A stretch of 64,000 nucleotides of DNA from Paenibacillus sp. FSL M7-0420. GTDB taxonomy: Bacteria > Bacillota > Bacilli > Paenibacillales > Paenibacillaceae. How positions within the stretch are numbered: position 1 is the stretch's first letter; each line of letters starts with the position of its first letter. This document shows positions 50,539 through 58,732 of the stretch, piece after piece. Where the stretch lies: assembly GCF_038002345.1 (NCBI RefSeq), contig NZ_JBBOCJ010000001.1:4216001-4280000 (forward strand), written 5' to 3'. The position numbers and the translations under genes are program-made. The notes under the pieces are model-generated. The model was not told where the DNA came from. It saw nothing but the letters and a program-made list of their open reading frames with translations, and did no database searches.

Positions 50539-50670
50539 CGCTCTCCCCCCTTGATTATTATAGTGCGCCGCGCACAATATTCCCATTTATTTTTATATTT
50601 TCCATATATATAATCACTGGAATAGTCATGTTACATTATTCGTGACCCTATATCACAGGAGGAGATTCAG

Positions 50671-51456
50671 ATGAGCAGCTTCGTAAAAGATGTGAATGAG
50701 ATTACCAAAAGAATCAATACACCTACGACCTTCTATAATGCCGAGACACTAACTGTCTATTGGGAGACTTCGCCCGAAGTGATCCGCAGCATTCTGCCTG
50801 CCCCGCTTACGCCGGGTCCAAGACCGCTTGTGCATGCTTTTGTAGCCAACTATCCCCGCACCAGCTTCTGCGAGCCTTACCGTGAAGCTGCGGTCTTCGT
50901 TCTGGCATCGTACAACGGGCAACCGGGCACCTACTGCCTGTCCATGCCGATCAGCGATGATATCGCGATGGGCCTGGGGCGTGAGATTTACGGCTTCCCC
51001 AAGAAGATGGCCGACATCGGTCTCCAGAAGGAGGATCAGCATATAGCAGGCAGCGTCTCACGGCGGGGCACTGAATTCTTCCATGTAGAAGCTGCACTTA
51101 GCGGTAAAATGAATGCCGTAGACGGACAGCGCATCATTTCTGAACATTATGGTGATGGCCTGCCTGTCTTCAATATGAAGTATTCTAAGTCTCCAGATGG
51201 ACGCGGATTTGATCTTGGACCGCTGCTGATCCGGCAGACAGCCTCAATGGATATCAGTGTGCGCACAGCGGCAGAAGTTGAGATTCACCTGCATGACTCT
51301 CCGCATGATCCTTGGGCCGAGCTGGAAGTCGTTCGTATGCTGGGCGGCATCTACACGGTCAGCAATACCGTCCTTGAACGCGGTGAGGTTCTGACTGCTG
51401 TAGATCCTGAACAGTTCCTTCCCTACTCCAACTTGCGCTGGGATTGGTGGAATTAA
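50671..51456 (+). CDS. Acetoacetate decarboxylase-family protein
   Basis: A 261-residue ADC-fold enzyme. The active-site block GREIYGFPKKMADIG carries the Lys pair K111-K112, equivalent to the Schiff-base Lys and its neighbour in acetoacetate decarboxylase. Arg/Glu pocket residues are in PRTSFCEPYREA. The family includes decarboxylases and aldolase-dehydratases, so the substrate is not certain. CAGGAGGAGATT precedes the ATG. The SDR gene follows 13 bases after its stop, suggesting a small keto-acid or 3-oxo pathway under PucR control. Confidence 0.87.
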   Translation: MSSFVKDVNEITKRINTPTTFYNAETLTVYWETSPEVIRSILPAPLTPGPRPLVHAFVANYPRTSFCEPYREAAVFVLASYNGQPGTYCLSMPISDDIAMGLGREIYGFPKKMADIGLQKEDQHIAGSVSRRGTEFFHVEAALSGKMNAVDGQRIISEHYGDGLPVFNMKYSKSPDGRGFDLGPLLIRQTASMDISVRTAAEVEIHLHDSPHDPWAELEVVRMLGGIYTVSNTVLERGEVLTAVDPEQFLPYSNLRWDWWN

Positions 51457-51469
51457 TGGAGGTGTGCCT

Positions 51470-52234
51470 GTGAGAAATCCATTTGATTTGAGCGAAAAAG
51501 TAGCAGTGGTGACAGGCGCAGCCGGGGGAATAGGCGCGGAATTGGCTCAAGCTCTGGCCGGGCAAGGGGCGGATGTTGCCCTGCTGGATGTAAGAGTGGA
51601 CGAGCTGGAAGCGGCGCGGCAACAGATTGAAGCCCAGGGCCGCCGGGCGCTTCCGCTCCAATGCGACGTAACCCGCAGCACGGAGATTGAATCGGTGGTA
51701 GCAAGGATGCTGGAGCATTTCGGACGGTTAGATATCCTGGTGAATAATGCCGGAGTTGCCTCCGCAGGCTCTGTCGAGGAACTGGCGGAAGCGGAATGGG
51801 ACCGGGTGATGGATACCAATGTGAAGAGTATTTATCTCATGTCCAAAGCTGTGATCCCGGCCATGAAGGCACGCAAGGCGGGCCGCATTATCAACCTTGC
51901 TTCCATCTGCGGTGTGAAGGGCAGCAAGCTGGCCGCCCTGCATGCCTATAATGCCTCCAAAGGCGCTGTCGTGAATCTGACCCGCGGCATGGGTGCGACC
52001 CTTGCTCCTTACGGAATCACAGTGAATGCGATCGGACCCAGCCTGTTCCCCAGCCGGATGACCCGCGCACTGTACCAGGACCAATTTCTGGAGCAGTATA
52101 ATACGCTATGCCCCATGGGCCGGCCCGGCAACCCCGATGAATTGAACGGCGCTGTCCTCTACTTCGCCTCGGATGCTTCCAGCTACACGACAGGCCAGAC
52201 GCTGTATGTGGACGGGGGCTGGACAGCCGTCTGA
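51470..52234 (+). CDS. SDR-family oxidoreductase paired with ADC
   Basis: A 254-residue classical SDR. GTG 51470 is chosen, seven bases after GGAGG; GTG 51464 is too close. Motifs: TGAAGGIG at about residues 15-22, an acid at the end of the second strand (LLDVRVDE, suggesting NAD), NNAG, catalytic Ser in NLASICGVKG and YNASK. It ends in the usual TGQTLYVDGGWT. Annotated relatives include 3-hydroxybutyrate or gluconate dehydrogenases. It is cotranscribed with the ADC-like gene. Confidence 0.88.
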   Translation: MRNPFDLSEKVAVVTGAAGGIGAELAQALAGQGADVALLDVRVDELEAARQQIEAQGRRALPLQCDVTRSTEIESVVARMLEHFGRLDILVNNAGVASAGSVEELAEAEWDRVMDTNVKSIYLMSKAVIPAMKARKAGRIINLASICGVKGSKLAALHAYNASKGAVVNLTRGMGATLAPYGITVNAIGPSLFPSRMTRALYQDQFLEQYNTLCPMGRPGNPDELNGAVLYFASDASSYTTGQTLYVDGGWTAV

Positions 52235-52245
52235 TCCTAGCATAA

Positions 52246-52294
52246 AGAGCTGTCTTCCTAGCCTTGGAATGGCTGGAGGGCAGCTCTAGCTTTT
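52246..52294 (+). terminator. Terminator of the ADC-SDR operon
   Basis: AGAGCTG (52246-52252) and CAGCTCT (52281-52287) form the base of a long hairpin with inner GCC/GGC pairing, followed by AGCTTTT, 11 bases after the SDR stop. Confidence 0.75.
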
Positions 52295-52327
52295 ACAGAA
52301 AGGGACGTCCCTTATATGGAGGGCGAA

Positions 52328-52945
52328 TCAGAACAAATCCAACATCCCATCCAGCCGGTCAATCACGTAATCATGACTGCTCACTTCACCGAAGCCGTAT
52401 CTTGCATATACAAAAGGAATCCCCGCGAACCTGGCCGCCTTCCTATCCCCTTCTGTATCGCCTACATAGACAGGACTCATCAGATGATTTCTGTCCATGA
52501 CCAGCTTGATATTCTCTCCCTTGGACAGTCCGGTTCTCCCCGGATTCTCGTAGTCTGTGAAATACTTCTGCAACCCATGATACGCATAACAGGCCTCAAT
52601 GTACCCCGCCTGGCAGTTGCTTACGATGAACAGCTTATATTTAGCCGATAATGCCTGAAGCACCTCTTCCACCTGTTCGTATAATCTTCCGCCTTGTCTC
52701 GCCAGCACATCACATTCCATGTCACAGCAATCATCCAGCATCCTCTGCCGGGTATCCTCATCCGTATCAGGGAACAGCCTTCGACCAACCTCCGGCACCG
52801 GCAGCCCCATAATGCCTTGTAAATCTTCTATACTTACTTCATTTGCAGCTCCATTGTAGCTGTTAATCACATGATTCCATCCTGCCACTACAGTCTCCGT
52901 CGGGTCCCATAACGTACCGTCCAGATCAAAAATAATACTGTCCAT
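52328..52945 (-). CDS. HAD-superfamily phosphatase
   Basis: A 205-residue HAD hydrolase. Motif I FDLDGTLWD is at residues 5-13, motif II FIVSNCQAG near 100, motif III Lys in GLSKGENIK and motif IV VYVGDTEGD near 155. The small helical cap fits phosphoglycolate- or beta-phosphoglucomutase-like members. Substrate unknown. It is the last of a row of minus-strand genes from 55.2 kb. Confidence 0.88.
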   Translation of the reverse strand: MDSIIFDLDGTLWDPTETVVAGWNHVINSYNGAANEVSIEDLQGIMGLPVPEVGRRLFPDTDEDTRQRMLDDCCDMECDVLARQGGRLYEQVEEVLQALSAKYKLFIVSNCQAGYIEACYAYHGLQKYFTDYENPGRTGLSKGENIKLVMDRNHLMSPVYVGDTEGDRKAARFAGIPFVYARYGFGEVSSHDYVIDRLDGMLDLF

Positions 52946-52968
52946 TTCGCATTCCCCTCACCTTCAGA

Positions 52969-53589
52969 TCATAGTTGTTGTTCTAGAGGCCCCGCCCAGA
53001 TCAAATGCACCATATTCAGCGAATAGCTCTCTGCTCTGCGGATCTGCATCCCCGACTCCCGCACCAGTCCAAGAACATCCCGGGTCTGATGGCATCCATA
53101 GATGCGGTACAGGAGCGGATTCAGCGCCCGTTGCAGCGAAGTAACCATTAGGTTAGAACCGAGTCCATGCTCCAGGAGCAGGATGGTGCCGTCCGGCTTA
53201 CACCAGCGGTTCAGCTTCACCAGCAGGTTCAGCGGGTTCTTATAGCTGCATAAGGACAGCGTGGAGACAATCGTATCGAACGAATGCGCGGCAAAGCTCA
53301 TGTCTTCGATATCTGCACATATACAATCGGCATCCAGGCGGTACTGTCCGGCGGCCCGTCTAGCCTTCTCAACCATAGCTCCGCTGAAGTCCACAGCCGT
53401 GATCTTGACGCCTTGAGGATAGAACGGGAAGTTCGCCCCGGCTCCGACGGCAAGCTCCAGCAGCTCACCCTTCGCAGAACCGATTAGCTTCTGGCGCCAG
53501 CGCCGCTGCTTCGGATCTTCTCTTTTACGGTCATAGTCCGTGGCCTGCCTGTCAAAAATCCGTATCAGCCGCTCTGTATCCATCCCCAC
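52969..53589 (-). CDS. Class I SAM methyltransferase
   Basis: A 206-residue methyltransferase of the UbiE/PmtA-like group. Motif I reads LLELAVGAGANFPFY at about residues 42-56, an acidic strand end is TAVDFSG, and the later motifs are ADIEDMSFAAHSFDTIVSTL and TILLLEHG. Relatives methylate phosphatidylethanolamine or quinones, but the acceptor cannot be assigned. The start is 15 bases after the flavin-binding gene stop, suggesting cotranscription. Confidence 0.86.
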   Translation of the reverse strand: MGMDTERLIRIFDRQATDYDRKREDPKQRRWRQKLIGSAKGELLELAVGAGANFPFYPQGVKITAVDFSGAMVEKARRAAGQYRLDADCICADIEDMSFAAHSFDTIVSTLSLCSYKNPLNLLVKLNRWCKPDGTILLLEHGLGSNLMVTSLQRALNPLLYRIYGCHQTRDVLGLVRESGMQIRRAESYSLNMVHLIWAGPLEQQL

Positions 53590-53604
53590 CGTTCACTCTC
53601 CTTC

Positions 53605-54237
53605 TTAATACAGCCGCTTCTGGTAGCTCTCCTCTATCCCGCGCCGCACCACTTCCTCTGTGAACTCCGCTGCATTCACATGAGCGGCGATGATGGCCTG
53701 AGCAGACGGGAGCGTGGCTTCAGCAGGCCAGGTGCCGGGGTCCCAGACCTGCGATCTTTTGAAGGCCTTGGCACAGTGCATATAGCATTCCTCCACCTTC
53801 ACCCCGATCCCCAGCGCAGGCCGCTTGCCTCTGGCTCTCATCCGATCCAGAATAGGCTCATCCTTAATGATATAGGCTTGCCCGTTAACCCGCAGGGTCT
53901 CTTCAAGTCCCGGGATCACAAAAATCAGACCGATATGCGGATTAGCCAGGATATTCAGCAAAGAGTCCAATCTGCGGTTGCCCGGACGTTCAGGAATGAC
54001 CAGATGTCCTTCATCCAGCACCAGCACCGAACCGGGCGCATCCCCGCGCGGAGAGACATCGCATGAGCCGTGTTCATCTGCTGTGGACAGAAATAATAGA
54101 GGGGACATCGCTATATAATCACGGCAGTGATGATCCAGCTGATGGATCGCTTTGCGCTTCACCACTTCACTCGGATAGCCCAGAAGCTCTCTAAGCTCAT
54201 TTTCCGATGTCAGCATGTCATGAAAAGGTTTATTCAT
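53605..54237 (-). CDS. Pyridoxamine-phosphate-oxidase-like FMN protein
   Basis: A 210-residue split-barrel flavoprotein of the PNPOx-like family (MSMEG_1061 type). The barrel is seen in SPLLFLSTADEHGSCDVSPR, then VIPERPGNRRLDSLLNILAN, NPHIGLIFVIPG and TLRVNGQAYI. A conserved C-terminal segment CYMHCAKAFKRSQVW follows. Such proteins bind FMN or F420 and often act as reductases; the substrate is unknown. Confidence 0.85.
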   Translation of the reverse strand: MNKPFHDMLTSENELRELLGYPSEVVKRKAIHQLDHHCRDYIAMSPLLFLSTADEHGSCDVSPRGDAPGSVLVLDEGHLVIPERPGNRRLDSLLNILANPHIGLIFVIPGLEETLRVNGQAYIIKDEPILDRMRARGKRPALGIGVKVEECYMHCAKAFKRSQVWDPGTWPAEATLPSAQAIIAAHVNAAEFTEEVVRRGIEESYQKRLY

Positions 54238-54278
54238 CCCGCACCCCGCTTCTGATTATTATGTTAACCGTACTCCGC

Positions 54279-54671
54279 CTAACGCCAGACCTTCATCCGT
54301 TCATCCAGAGTGGAAGTATGCAGCTCCAGCTGAATCCCATCCGGGTCCAGGAAATTCACCGACCAGCCGGTTCCCCGCTGAACAGGTCCTCTGACGATCT
54401 CAACGTGATGCTTCTGCAGGATGTCTACAGCATCATTGAAATCTTCCTCTGCGATATAAAAAGCTACGTGATCCATCCCGGCGAATTCGTCTAAAGGCTC
54501 CTTGGTAACCGTTCGTTCAAGCAGACAGACCCAGGCGCTGCCCCACTCCAGATAGGCATCTATCCGGCCGCGGTGTCTGACATTCATACCCAGAATGCCC
54601 TGATAGAACTCCAGAGATGCCTTAAGATCGCGTACCTTAAGTGTGATGTGACTGAATCCGGTGACTTTCAT
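54279..54671 (-). CDS. VOC-family protein, glyoxalase/dioxygenase-like
   Basis: A 130-residue single-chain VOC protein with start ATG 54671 after AGGAGGAGATG. It shows paired beta-alpha-beta modules: GFSHITLKVRDLKASLEFYQ, GILGMNV, MDHVAFYIAEEDFNDAVDIL and NFLDPDGIQLELH. The metal ligands would be His near 8, His in MDHVAF and Glu in LELH. Resembles fosfomycin-resistance or catechol-dioxygenase type members, no firm substrate. Confidence 0.84.
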   Translation of the reverse strand: MKVTGFSHITLKVRDLKASLEFYQGILGMNVRHRGRIDAYLEWGSAWVCLLERTVTKEPLDEFAGMDHVAFYIAEEDFNDAVDILQKHHVEIVRGPVQRGTGWSVNFLDPDGIQLELHTSTLDERMKVWR

Positions 54672-54707
54672 TTGATCATCTCCTCCTATCATACGTTCCT
54701 TAGTTCA

Positions 54708-55172
54708 CTACAACCATCTCACAAACTTCTTATGTACTACTTCGATCTGATGCCGATCTGCCCATTCCTTTAGCGCCTTTATCCCTTGATCTTCCTGCTC
54801 CGGGAAGCGAAAACAGTATTTGTAAGGAACCAACAGGTGCGCTTTAGGCTTTACTGCGATCACGGGCATGAGGTGTCCTTTGATGAAAATCCGCTTAATA
54901 GCAGAGGCTTCAATCTCTACATTCTTGATCTGCAGGGCTTCCGGCCTTATCCCTATGTTGAACACTCTGCTGAAGGTCAGCAAACGATAGATCATAATTC
55001 CTGCAACGGCGGTTGCGATTCCGACGACGAGATAGACCCAAAAATACTCCAGCGGAGTAGTTCGGTCAAAGCGAAGAAAATAGCATATCCAGAATACCAT
55101 AAGGGCCACCACGCTTATAGTCGCCGGCAATTCAGCAGGACGTTTACCCTTGAACACGATCCTCTTCTCCAT
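54708..55172 (-). CDS. Two-helix membrane protein with PH-like domain
   Basis: A 154-residue protein starting MEKRIVFKGKRPAELPATIS; ATG 55172 follows AAGGGGGATAG. Two transmembrane helices at about 20-37 and 44-64 are followed by a bacterial PH-like beta domain (FNIGIRPEALQIKNVEIEAS, HLMPVIAVKPKAHLLVPYKY). Function unknown. The YcxB-like protein 0.8 kb away has a similar build. Confidence 0.7.
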   Translation of the reverse strand: MEKRIVFKGKRPAELPATISVVALMVFWICYFLRFDRTTPLEYFWVYLVVGIATAVAGIMIYRLLTFSRVFNIGIRPEALQIKNVEIEASAIKRIFIKGHLMPVIAVKPKAHLLVPYKYCFRFPEQEDQGIKALKEWADRHQIEVVHKKFVRWL

Positions 55173-55305
55173 CCCTATCCCCCTTCTCATTTATCCTGAA
55201 GAACAACAAGCTTCTTCTATCATACAGGGAAATGCTGGAATGAGGAAGGGTAGGAGGGCTGACGACATTTATCAAGCCCATATATGCTTTTTTAGCCACA
55301 CGATC

Positions 55306-55398
55306 AGAGTCTAAGGGTTTAGACTCTCATCGACCACTTTTATTAAGCAGCATTGTTGCATTTCTTGCAGCAATTTTCTAAACAACAATGAATGAGAG
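55306..55398. promoter_or_regulatory. Nested, mutually exclusive inverted repeats
   Basis: Three perfect dyads share one stretch: AGAGTCTAA/TTAGACTCT (55306-55314, 55319-55327), CTCTCAT/ATGAGAG (55324-55330, 55392-55398) and CATTGTTG/CAACAATG (55351-55358, 55383-55390). The first competes with the second for CTCT. The 370-base gap 55173-55540 holds this element and the promoter below and no gene. Confidence 0.5.
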
Positions 55399-55472
55399 CC
55401 ATCTGCCATAGGATGTTCCCTCATTCATACTCTACTCTCGCAAAGTACACTAAAATTTATTCATTAAAATTT

Positions 55473-55501
55473 TTGACTATCCTGCGGCTACAAGATATTA
55501 T
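55473..55501 (+). promoter_or_regulatory. Sigma-A-type promoter
   Basis: TTGACT (55473-55478) and TATTAT (55496-55501) with a 17-base spacer, 40 bases before the DUF1801 gene start. Confidence 0.7.
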
Positions 55502-55540
55502 GGAGGGCATAAGGGCTGACATAGATCAGGAGGACGAACC

Positions 55541-55912
55541 ATGGATGTGTTTGCAGAGTATCTGGCGAAAATCGATAATCCGGTCCATCAGGCAACAGTG
55601 GAGGAAGTACTCGCCTGGGTGTTGCAGGAGTTCCCGCAGCTCGAACCGAGAATTGGCTGGAACCAGCCGATGTTCACCGATCACGGAACATACATTATCG
55701 GCTTCAGTGTAGCCAAAGGGCATATGGCTGTCGCCCCGGAAAAAGCAGGCATGGATCATTTCGATGAGATCCTCAAGCAAGGCGGAGTAGATCACACCAA
55801 GCTGCTGATCCGCATGAAATGGACGAATCCGGTGGATTACGGCCTGCTGAGACAGCTAATCGAGTACAATATTGCCGACAAGGCGGATTGCACAAGCTTT
55901 TGGCGGGTATAG
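55541..55912 (+). CDS. DUF1801/iron-chaperone-like protein
   Basis: A 123-residue protein of the YdhG/DUF1801 family, which includes the Bacillus frataxin homologue that delivers iron for cluster assembly. Typical blocks are DVFAEYLAKIDNPVHQATVE, ITE-like ELEPRIGWNQPMFTDHGTYI, IGFSVAKGHMAVAPEKAGMD and the C-terminal RMKWTNPVDYGLLRQLIEYN. CAGGAGGACG precedes the ATG. It is monocistronic with its own promoter and terminator. Confidence 0.85.
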   Translation: MDVFAEYLAKIDNPVHQATVEEVLAWVLQEFPQLEPRIGWNQPMFTDHGTYIIGFSVAKGHMAVAPEKAGMDHFDEILKQGGVDHTKLLIRMKWTNPVDYGLLRQLIEYNIADKADCTSFWRV

Positions 55913-55944
55913 CTGCAGCTAGTTATCCGCTCCCGGATACAGAA

Positions 55945-55978
55945 AAGGACATGCGCGGGTAGCATGTCCTTCTTTTTT
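55945..55978. terminator. Bidirectional terminator
   Basis: AAGGACATGC and GCATGTCCTT form a perfect 10-pair stem with a 7-base loop; TTCTTTTTT follows on the plus strand and TTTTCTG on the minus strand. It separates the convergent DUF1801 and YcxB-like genes. Confidence 0.88.
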
Positions 55979-55979
55979 G

Positions 55980-56477
55980 TCACCAAATCACGCCACTGAC
56001 AATCTTGCGGTGATCTGACACATACGTTCTGAATTTATGCTCCTGTGCGGCATCCTCGAACGATTGCTTGGCAACGAACCAATATTCTTGTGGCCCATTG
56101 AACAGCAGATAGTAGCTCTGGTTCTCCCATACCCGGGTGAAAGAGCCCCATGTCATGACGGAAGCGTCCTTCTCCGGACTGAAATTGATCCCCTCTGCAT
56201 CGAACAGATATTCAAAGTCCTTATTGTACCTTGTATCTGCCGACAATATCTTCGGTAAAAGCAAGGTTCGCATCACAATTGACATTCCCATGGTCAGAAC
56301 CAGCGTAATCGATATGCCGAGCAGAATAACCGATTGGTTCTGAGTATACAGAATCATGCACACCGCTATAAATACCGCTTGAACGCCAATGGACAGTATG
56401 GATTTCCACGAGTGGAAATATAATGCCCGTGCCACCTTGGAAATATGCCGTCCATAATGAAAGCTGATTGTCTCCAT
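55980..56477 (-). CDS. YcxB-like membrane protein
   Basis: A 165-residue protein with two transmembrane helices at about 28-45 and 48-68 and a C-terminal YcxB-like beta domain: YLFDAEGINFSPEKDASVMT, WGSFTRVWENQSYYLLFNG and YWFVAKQSF. This fold (YcxB, PF14317) is common in Firmicutes and its role is unknown. It ends at the bidirectional terminator. Confidence 0.82.
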   Translation of the reverse strand: METISFHYGRHISKVARALYFHSWKSILSIGVQAVFIAVCMILYTQNQSVILLGISITLVLTMGMSIVMRTLLLPKILSADTRYNKDFEYLFDAEGINFSPEKDASVMTWGSFTRVWENQSYYLLFNGPQEYWFVAKQSFEDAAQEHKFRTYVSDHRKIVSGVIW

Positions 56478-56551
56478 CCTGCCACCCTCTATCTCTTCAC
56501 TTCATCACTTATAGTAGTATAGCATCCAACGCGTAGAAAATCCTGTCCTGT

Positions 56552-57475
56552 TCACACTTCGCGTGTCTCTTCGGGATGATATAGGATTCGCTGGTAATCC
56601 CAATCCTTCGTATCCATATCGCCCAGATACATCCGTTCATGCTCCGGGACAAGCTCATATTTGATTCTAAGCTGCTCCCGGTAGTATTCACTTGGATTCT
56701 CCAGATAAGCATAATATGCCGCCCGGCACGCTTCATGCGCCGTTTGTTCGCCATTAAGCTGCTTGTGGAGGTTGTGCAGCTCTTTGAGCTTCTCTTCCGC
56801 ATCCGCAGAATACAGCGAAGCGCCAAGCGTCACCTCGCCCAATTGCAGAATCTGCACCTTAACAGGTGTATCCATTGTCGTGAAGAAGGTCTTATCTGCA
56901 ACAAGCTCGTCCAGCTCCTCCAACGTATATTCTGCTTCAGCAGGCAGGTTATAGACCGCTACCTTTCCGTCCTTGTATATTACAACATCGACCAGGTATA
57001 CTGCGCCGCTATACTTCATGAACAGATGGATACTTTTGCCCTCCGTCGTCTGGTAGAACATTTCGCTGTTGACATAGAATTCCGTGGCTGTTGGCGAAAG
57101 GGCGATCCGGCGCGCCTCATTGCGCTGCTGCTCACTAAGAGAAATGTCATAGATATTCGTAAGCTCAGGATTCAGACGGGCCACCGTATCCTTCACATGC
57201 TGGTAATAACCCGCTTCATTGTAAATCCACTTCGCCGACTCTACCGTATACGCACCCAGTCCATGAATGGACAGCTGCTTCCCGGAGGGGACTGCCGGCG
57301 TTAACCAGCCTGAATTTATTTTGCCGGATAAGCCCTTAAGATCTGTAAGCTCCCAGCAGTTGACCATGCCGTCTTCGTACACATCTACATTAATATAGAA
57401 GTAACTTCCTCCGTTATGGATGATTCCGGGAATGGAAGTCCCTTCCACCGTCTTGATTCTTCTAATTGCCCTCAT
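56552..57475 (-). CDS. Hypothetical protein with internal duplication
   Basis: A 307-residue soluble protein. Two similar beta-rich halves are visible: YFYINVDVYEDGMVNCWELT near residue 26 and LVDVVIYKDGKVAVYNLPAE near 180, each followed by a short acidic helix. The C-terminal part is charged and helical. No catalytic motif or signal peptide. It begins 16 bases after the PTS IIC stop and so is probably cotranscribed with it. I do not recognise the family. Confidence 0.7.
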   Translation of the reverse strand: MRAIRRIKTVEGTSIPGIIHNGGSYFYINVDVYEDGMVNCWELTDLKGLSGKINSGWLTPAVPSGKQLSIHGLGAYTVESAKWIYNEAGYYQHVKDTVARLNPELTNIYDISLSEQQRNEARRIALSPTATEFYVNSEMFYQTTEGKSIHLFMKYSGAVYLVDVVIYKDGKVAVYNLPAEAEYTLEELDELVADKTFFTTMDTPVKVQILQLGEVTLGASLYSADAEEKLKELHNLHKQLNGEQTAHEACRAAYYAYLENPSEYYREQLRIKYELVPEHERMYLGDMDTKDWDYQRILYHPEETREV

Positions 57476-57491
57476 GTGAAACCCTCCTTAG

Positions 57492-58616
57492 CTAGGACTT
57501 GGCAAGTGGTTCGACGGCTGGCTCCGGTCCAAGCTTCACGCACAACGTTGCAATCAGGGCTATCAGGAACCCGGTGGTACATGCGATCAGGAAGCCGCCG
57601 AACCCTTCCCCCAGATAAGCAGGCAGCGTAGCCAGCCCCGGAAAAGCGAATGAAATTGCAGACGAGCCGAACATCCCGACCATCCCGCCGCCAATCGAGC
57701 CTGCAATGCAGACAATAATCATCGGCTTACGCAGCGGCAGATTGACCCCGAACATTGCAGGCTCGGTGACACCGAACAAGGCCGATATCGATGCTGACAG
57801 GCTTAAGGTGCGGAACTGCTTGTCTTTGGCTTTGATGAATACCGCAAGCGCTGCTCCTGCCTGGGCAAATGCGGCGGGACCCATCAGCGCGAGGATGGTG
57901 TCTGAACCGCCCGTGCTGATATTATTGATCGCCAGCGGCACCAGACTCCAGTGCAGTCCGAAGATGACCATCGGCTGAATGATCGCCCCCAGCACCATTC
58001 CGGCGCCGACTGAGCTGAGATTATACACTGTACGGTACCCGTCTGCCAGGGCGTCCCCGGCCAGCGCCCCCATCGGTCCGAATACCAGCAGCGTCACCGA
58101 CGATACCACGATCACGGAGATCAGCGGAGTGAAGAAGCCGCGGATGACCTCCGGCAATATTTTGACACAGAATCGCTCGACATAGACCAGCAGGCCTACC
58201 GCCAGGATGATGGGAATAGCGCTTGCAGGATAATTCACCGGCTTGATGCTCATGCCCATAAACTCAATGACTTCGTTGTTCGCAAATAGTGTAGTCAGAC
58301 TGGGATATAGCATAACCCCGCCTATAACGACCGCCGTAAAAGGATTCGCCCCGAATTTACGGGCTGCCGTAAACGCCAGCAGCAGCGGAAGGTAATGGAA
58401 CAGGCTGTCCGCCATAGCATTCAGCACCGTATAGGTGCCTTCCGTCTTGCTTAGAAGCTCCAGCGCCACTGCACCAGCCAGAAGCCCTTTCATGATTCCT
58501 GCCGCGCTCAATATATTAACTATGGGAAGAAAAATACCAGAAATGCCGTCAATAATGATATTGACCAGACTGCGTTTGGATGGCTTCACGACTGTCTCCT
58601 CATTCACTACGTTCAT
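57492..58616 (-). CDS. Lone PTS IIC permease, glucose/beta-glucoside superfamily
   Basis: A 374-residue integral membrane protein; ATG 58616 follows AGGGGG by five bases. It has about ten helices and the diagnostic GVTEPAMFGVNLPLRKPMII block and GLHWSLVPLAINNIS, as in beta-glucoside IIC domains. The usual IIB Cys domain and IIA His domain are absent and no IIB gene lies nearby, so it must borrow them or work differently. It is paired with the unknown 307-residue protein. Confidence 0.83.
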   Translation of the reverse strand: MNVVNEETVVKPSKRSLVNIIIDGISGIFLPIVNILSAAGIMKGLLAGAVALELLSKTEGTYTVLNAMADSLFHYLPLLLAFTAARKFGANPFTAVVIGGVMLYPSLTTLFANNEVIEFMGMSIKPVNYPASAIPIILAVGLLVYVERFCVKILPEVIRGFFTPLISVIVVSSVTLLVFGPMGALAGDALADGYRTVYNLSSVGAGMVLGAIIQPMVIFGLHWSLVPLAINNISTGGSDTILALMGPAAFAQAGAALAVFIKAKDKQFRTLSLSASISALFGVTEPAMFGVNLPLRKPMIIVCIAGSIGGGMVGMFGSSAISFAFPGLATLPAYLGEGFGGFLIACTTGFLIALIATLCVKLGPEPAVEPLAKS

Positions 58617-58654
58617 ATGATCCCCCTGCATTCTTACTCCACTGTAATACGAAT

Positions 58655-58697
58655 GACCCGCAAGAGTCACTTTTCGCAAAGTACCCTCCTACGGGTC
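58655..58697 (-). promoter_or_regulatory. Long leader hairpin before the lone IIC gene
   Basis: GACCCG and CGGGTC (outer 6 pairs) enclose further pairing (TAGGAG with CTCTTG, ACTTT with AAAGT) around a GCG loop. It lies 39 bases before the IIC start and just after the ABC-F gene stop. There is no T-run. It could regulate translation or be a processed 3' end. Confidence 0.45.
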
Positions 58698-58732
58698 AAG
58701 CTCAACACCGGCGTTATTGCCGGCTCGGTTCT

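Noticed and set aside
56639..57304. 221-codon open frame on the plus strand
   Set aside because: Antisense to the two-repeat hypothetical gene; no start signal and Cys/Arg-rich nonsense translation.
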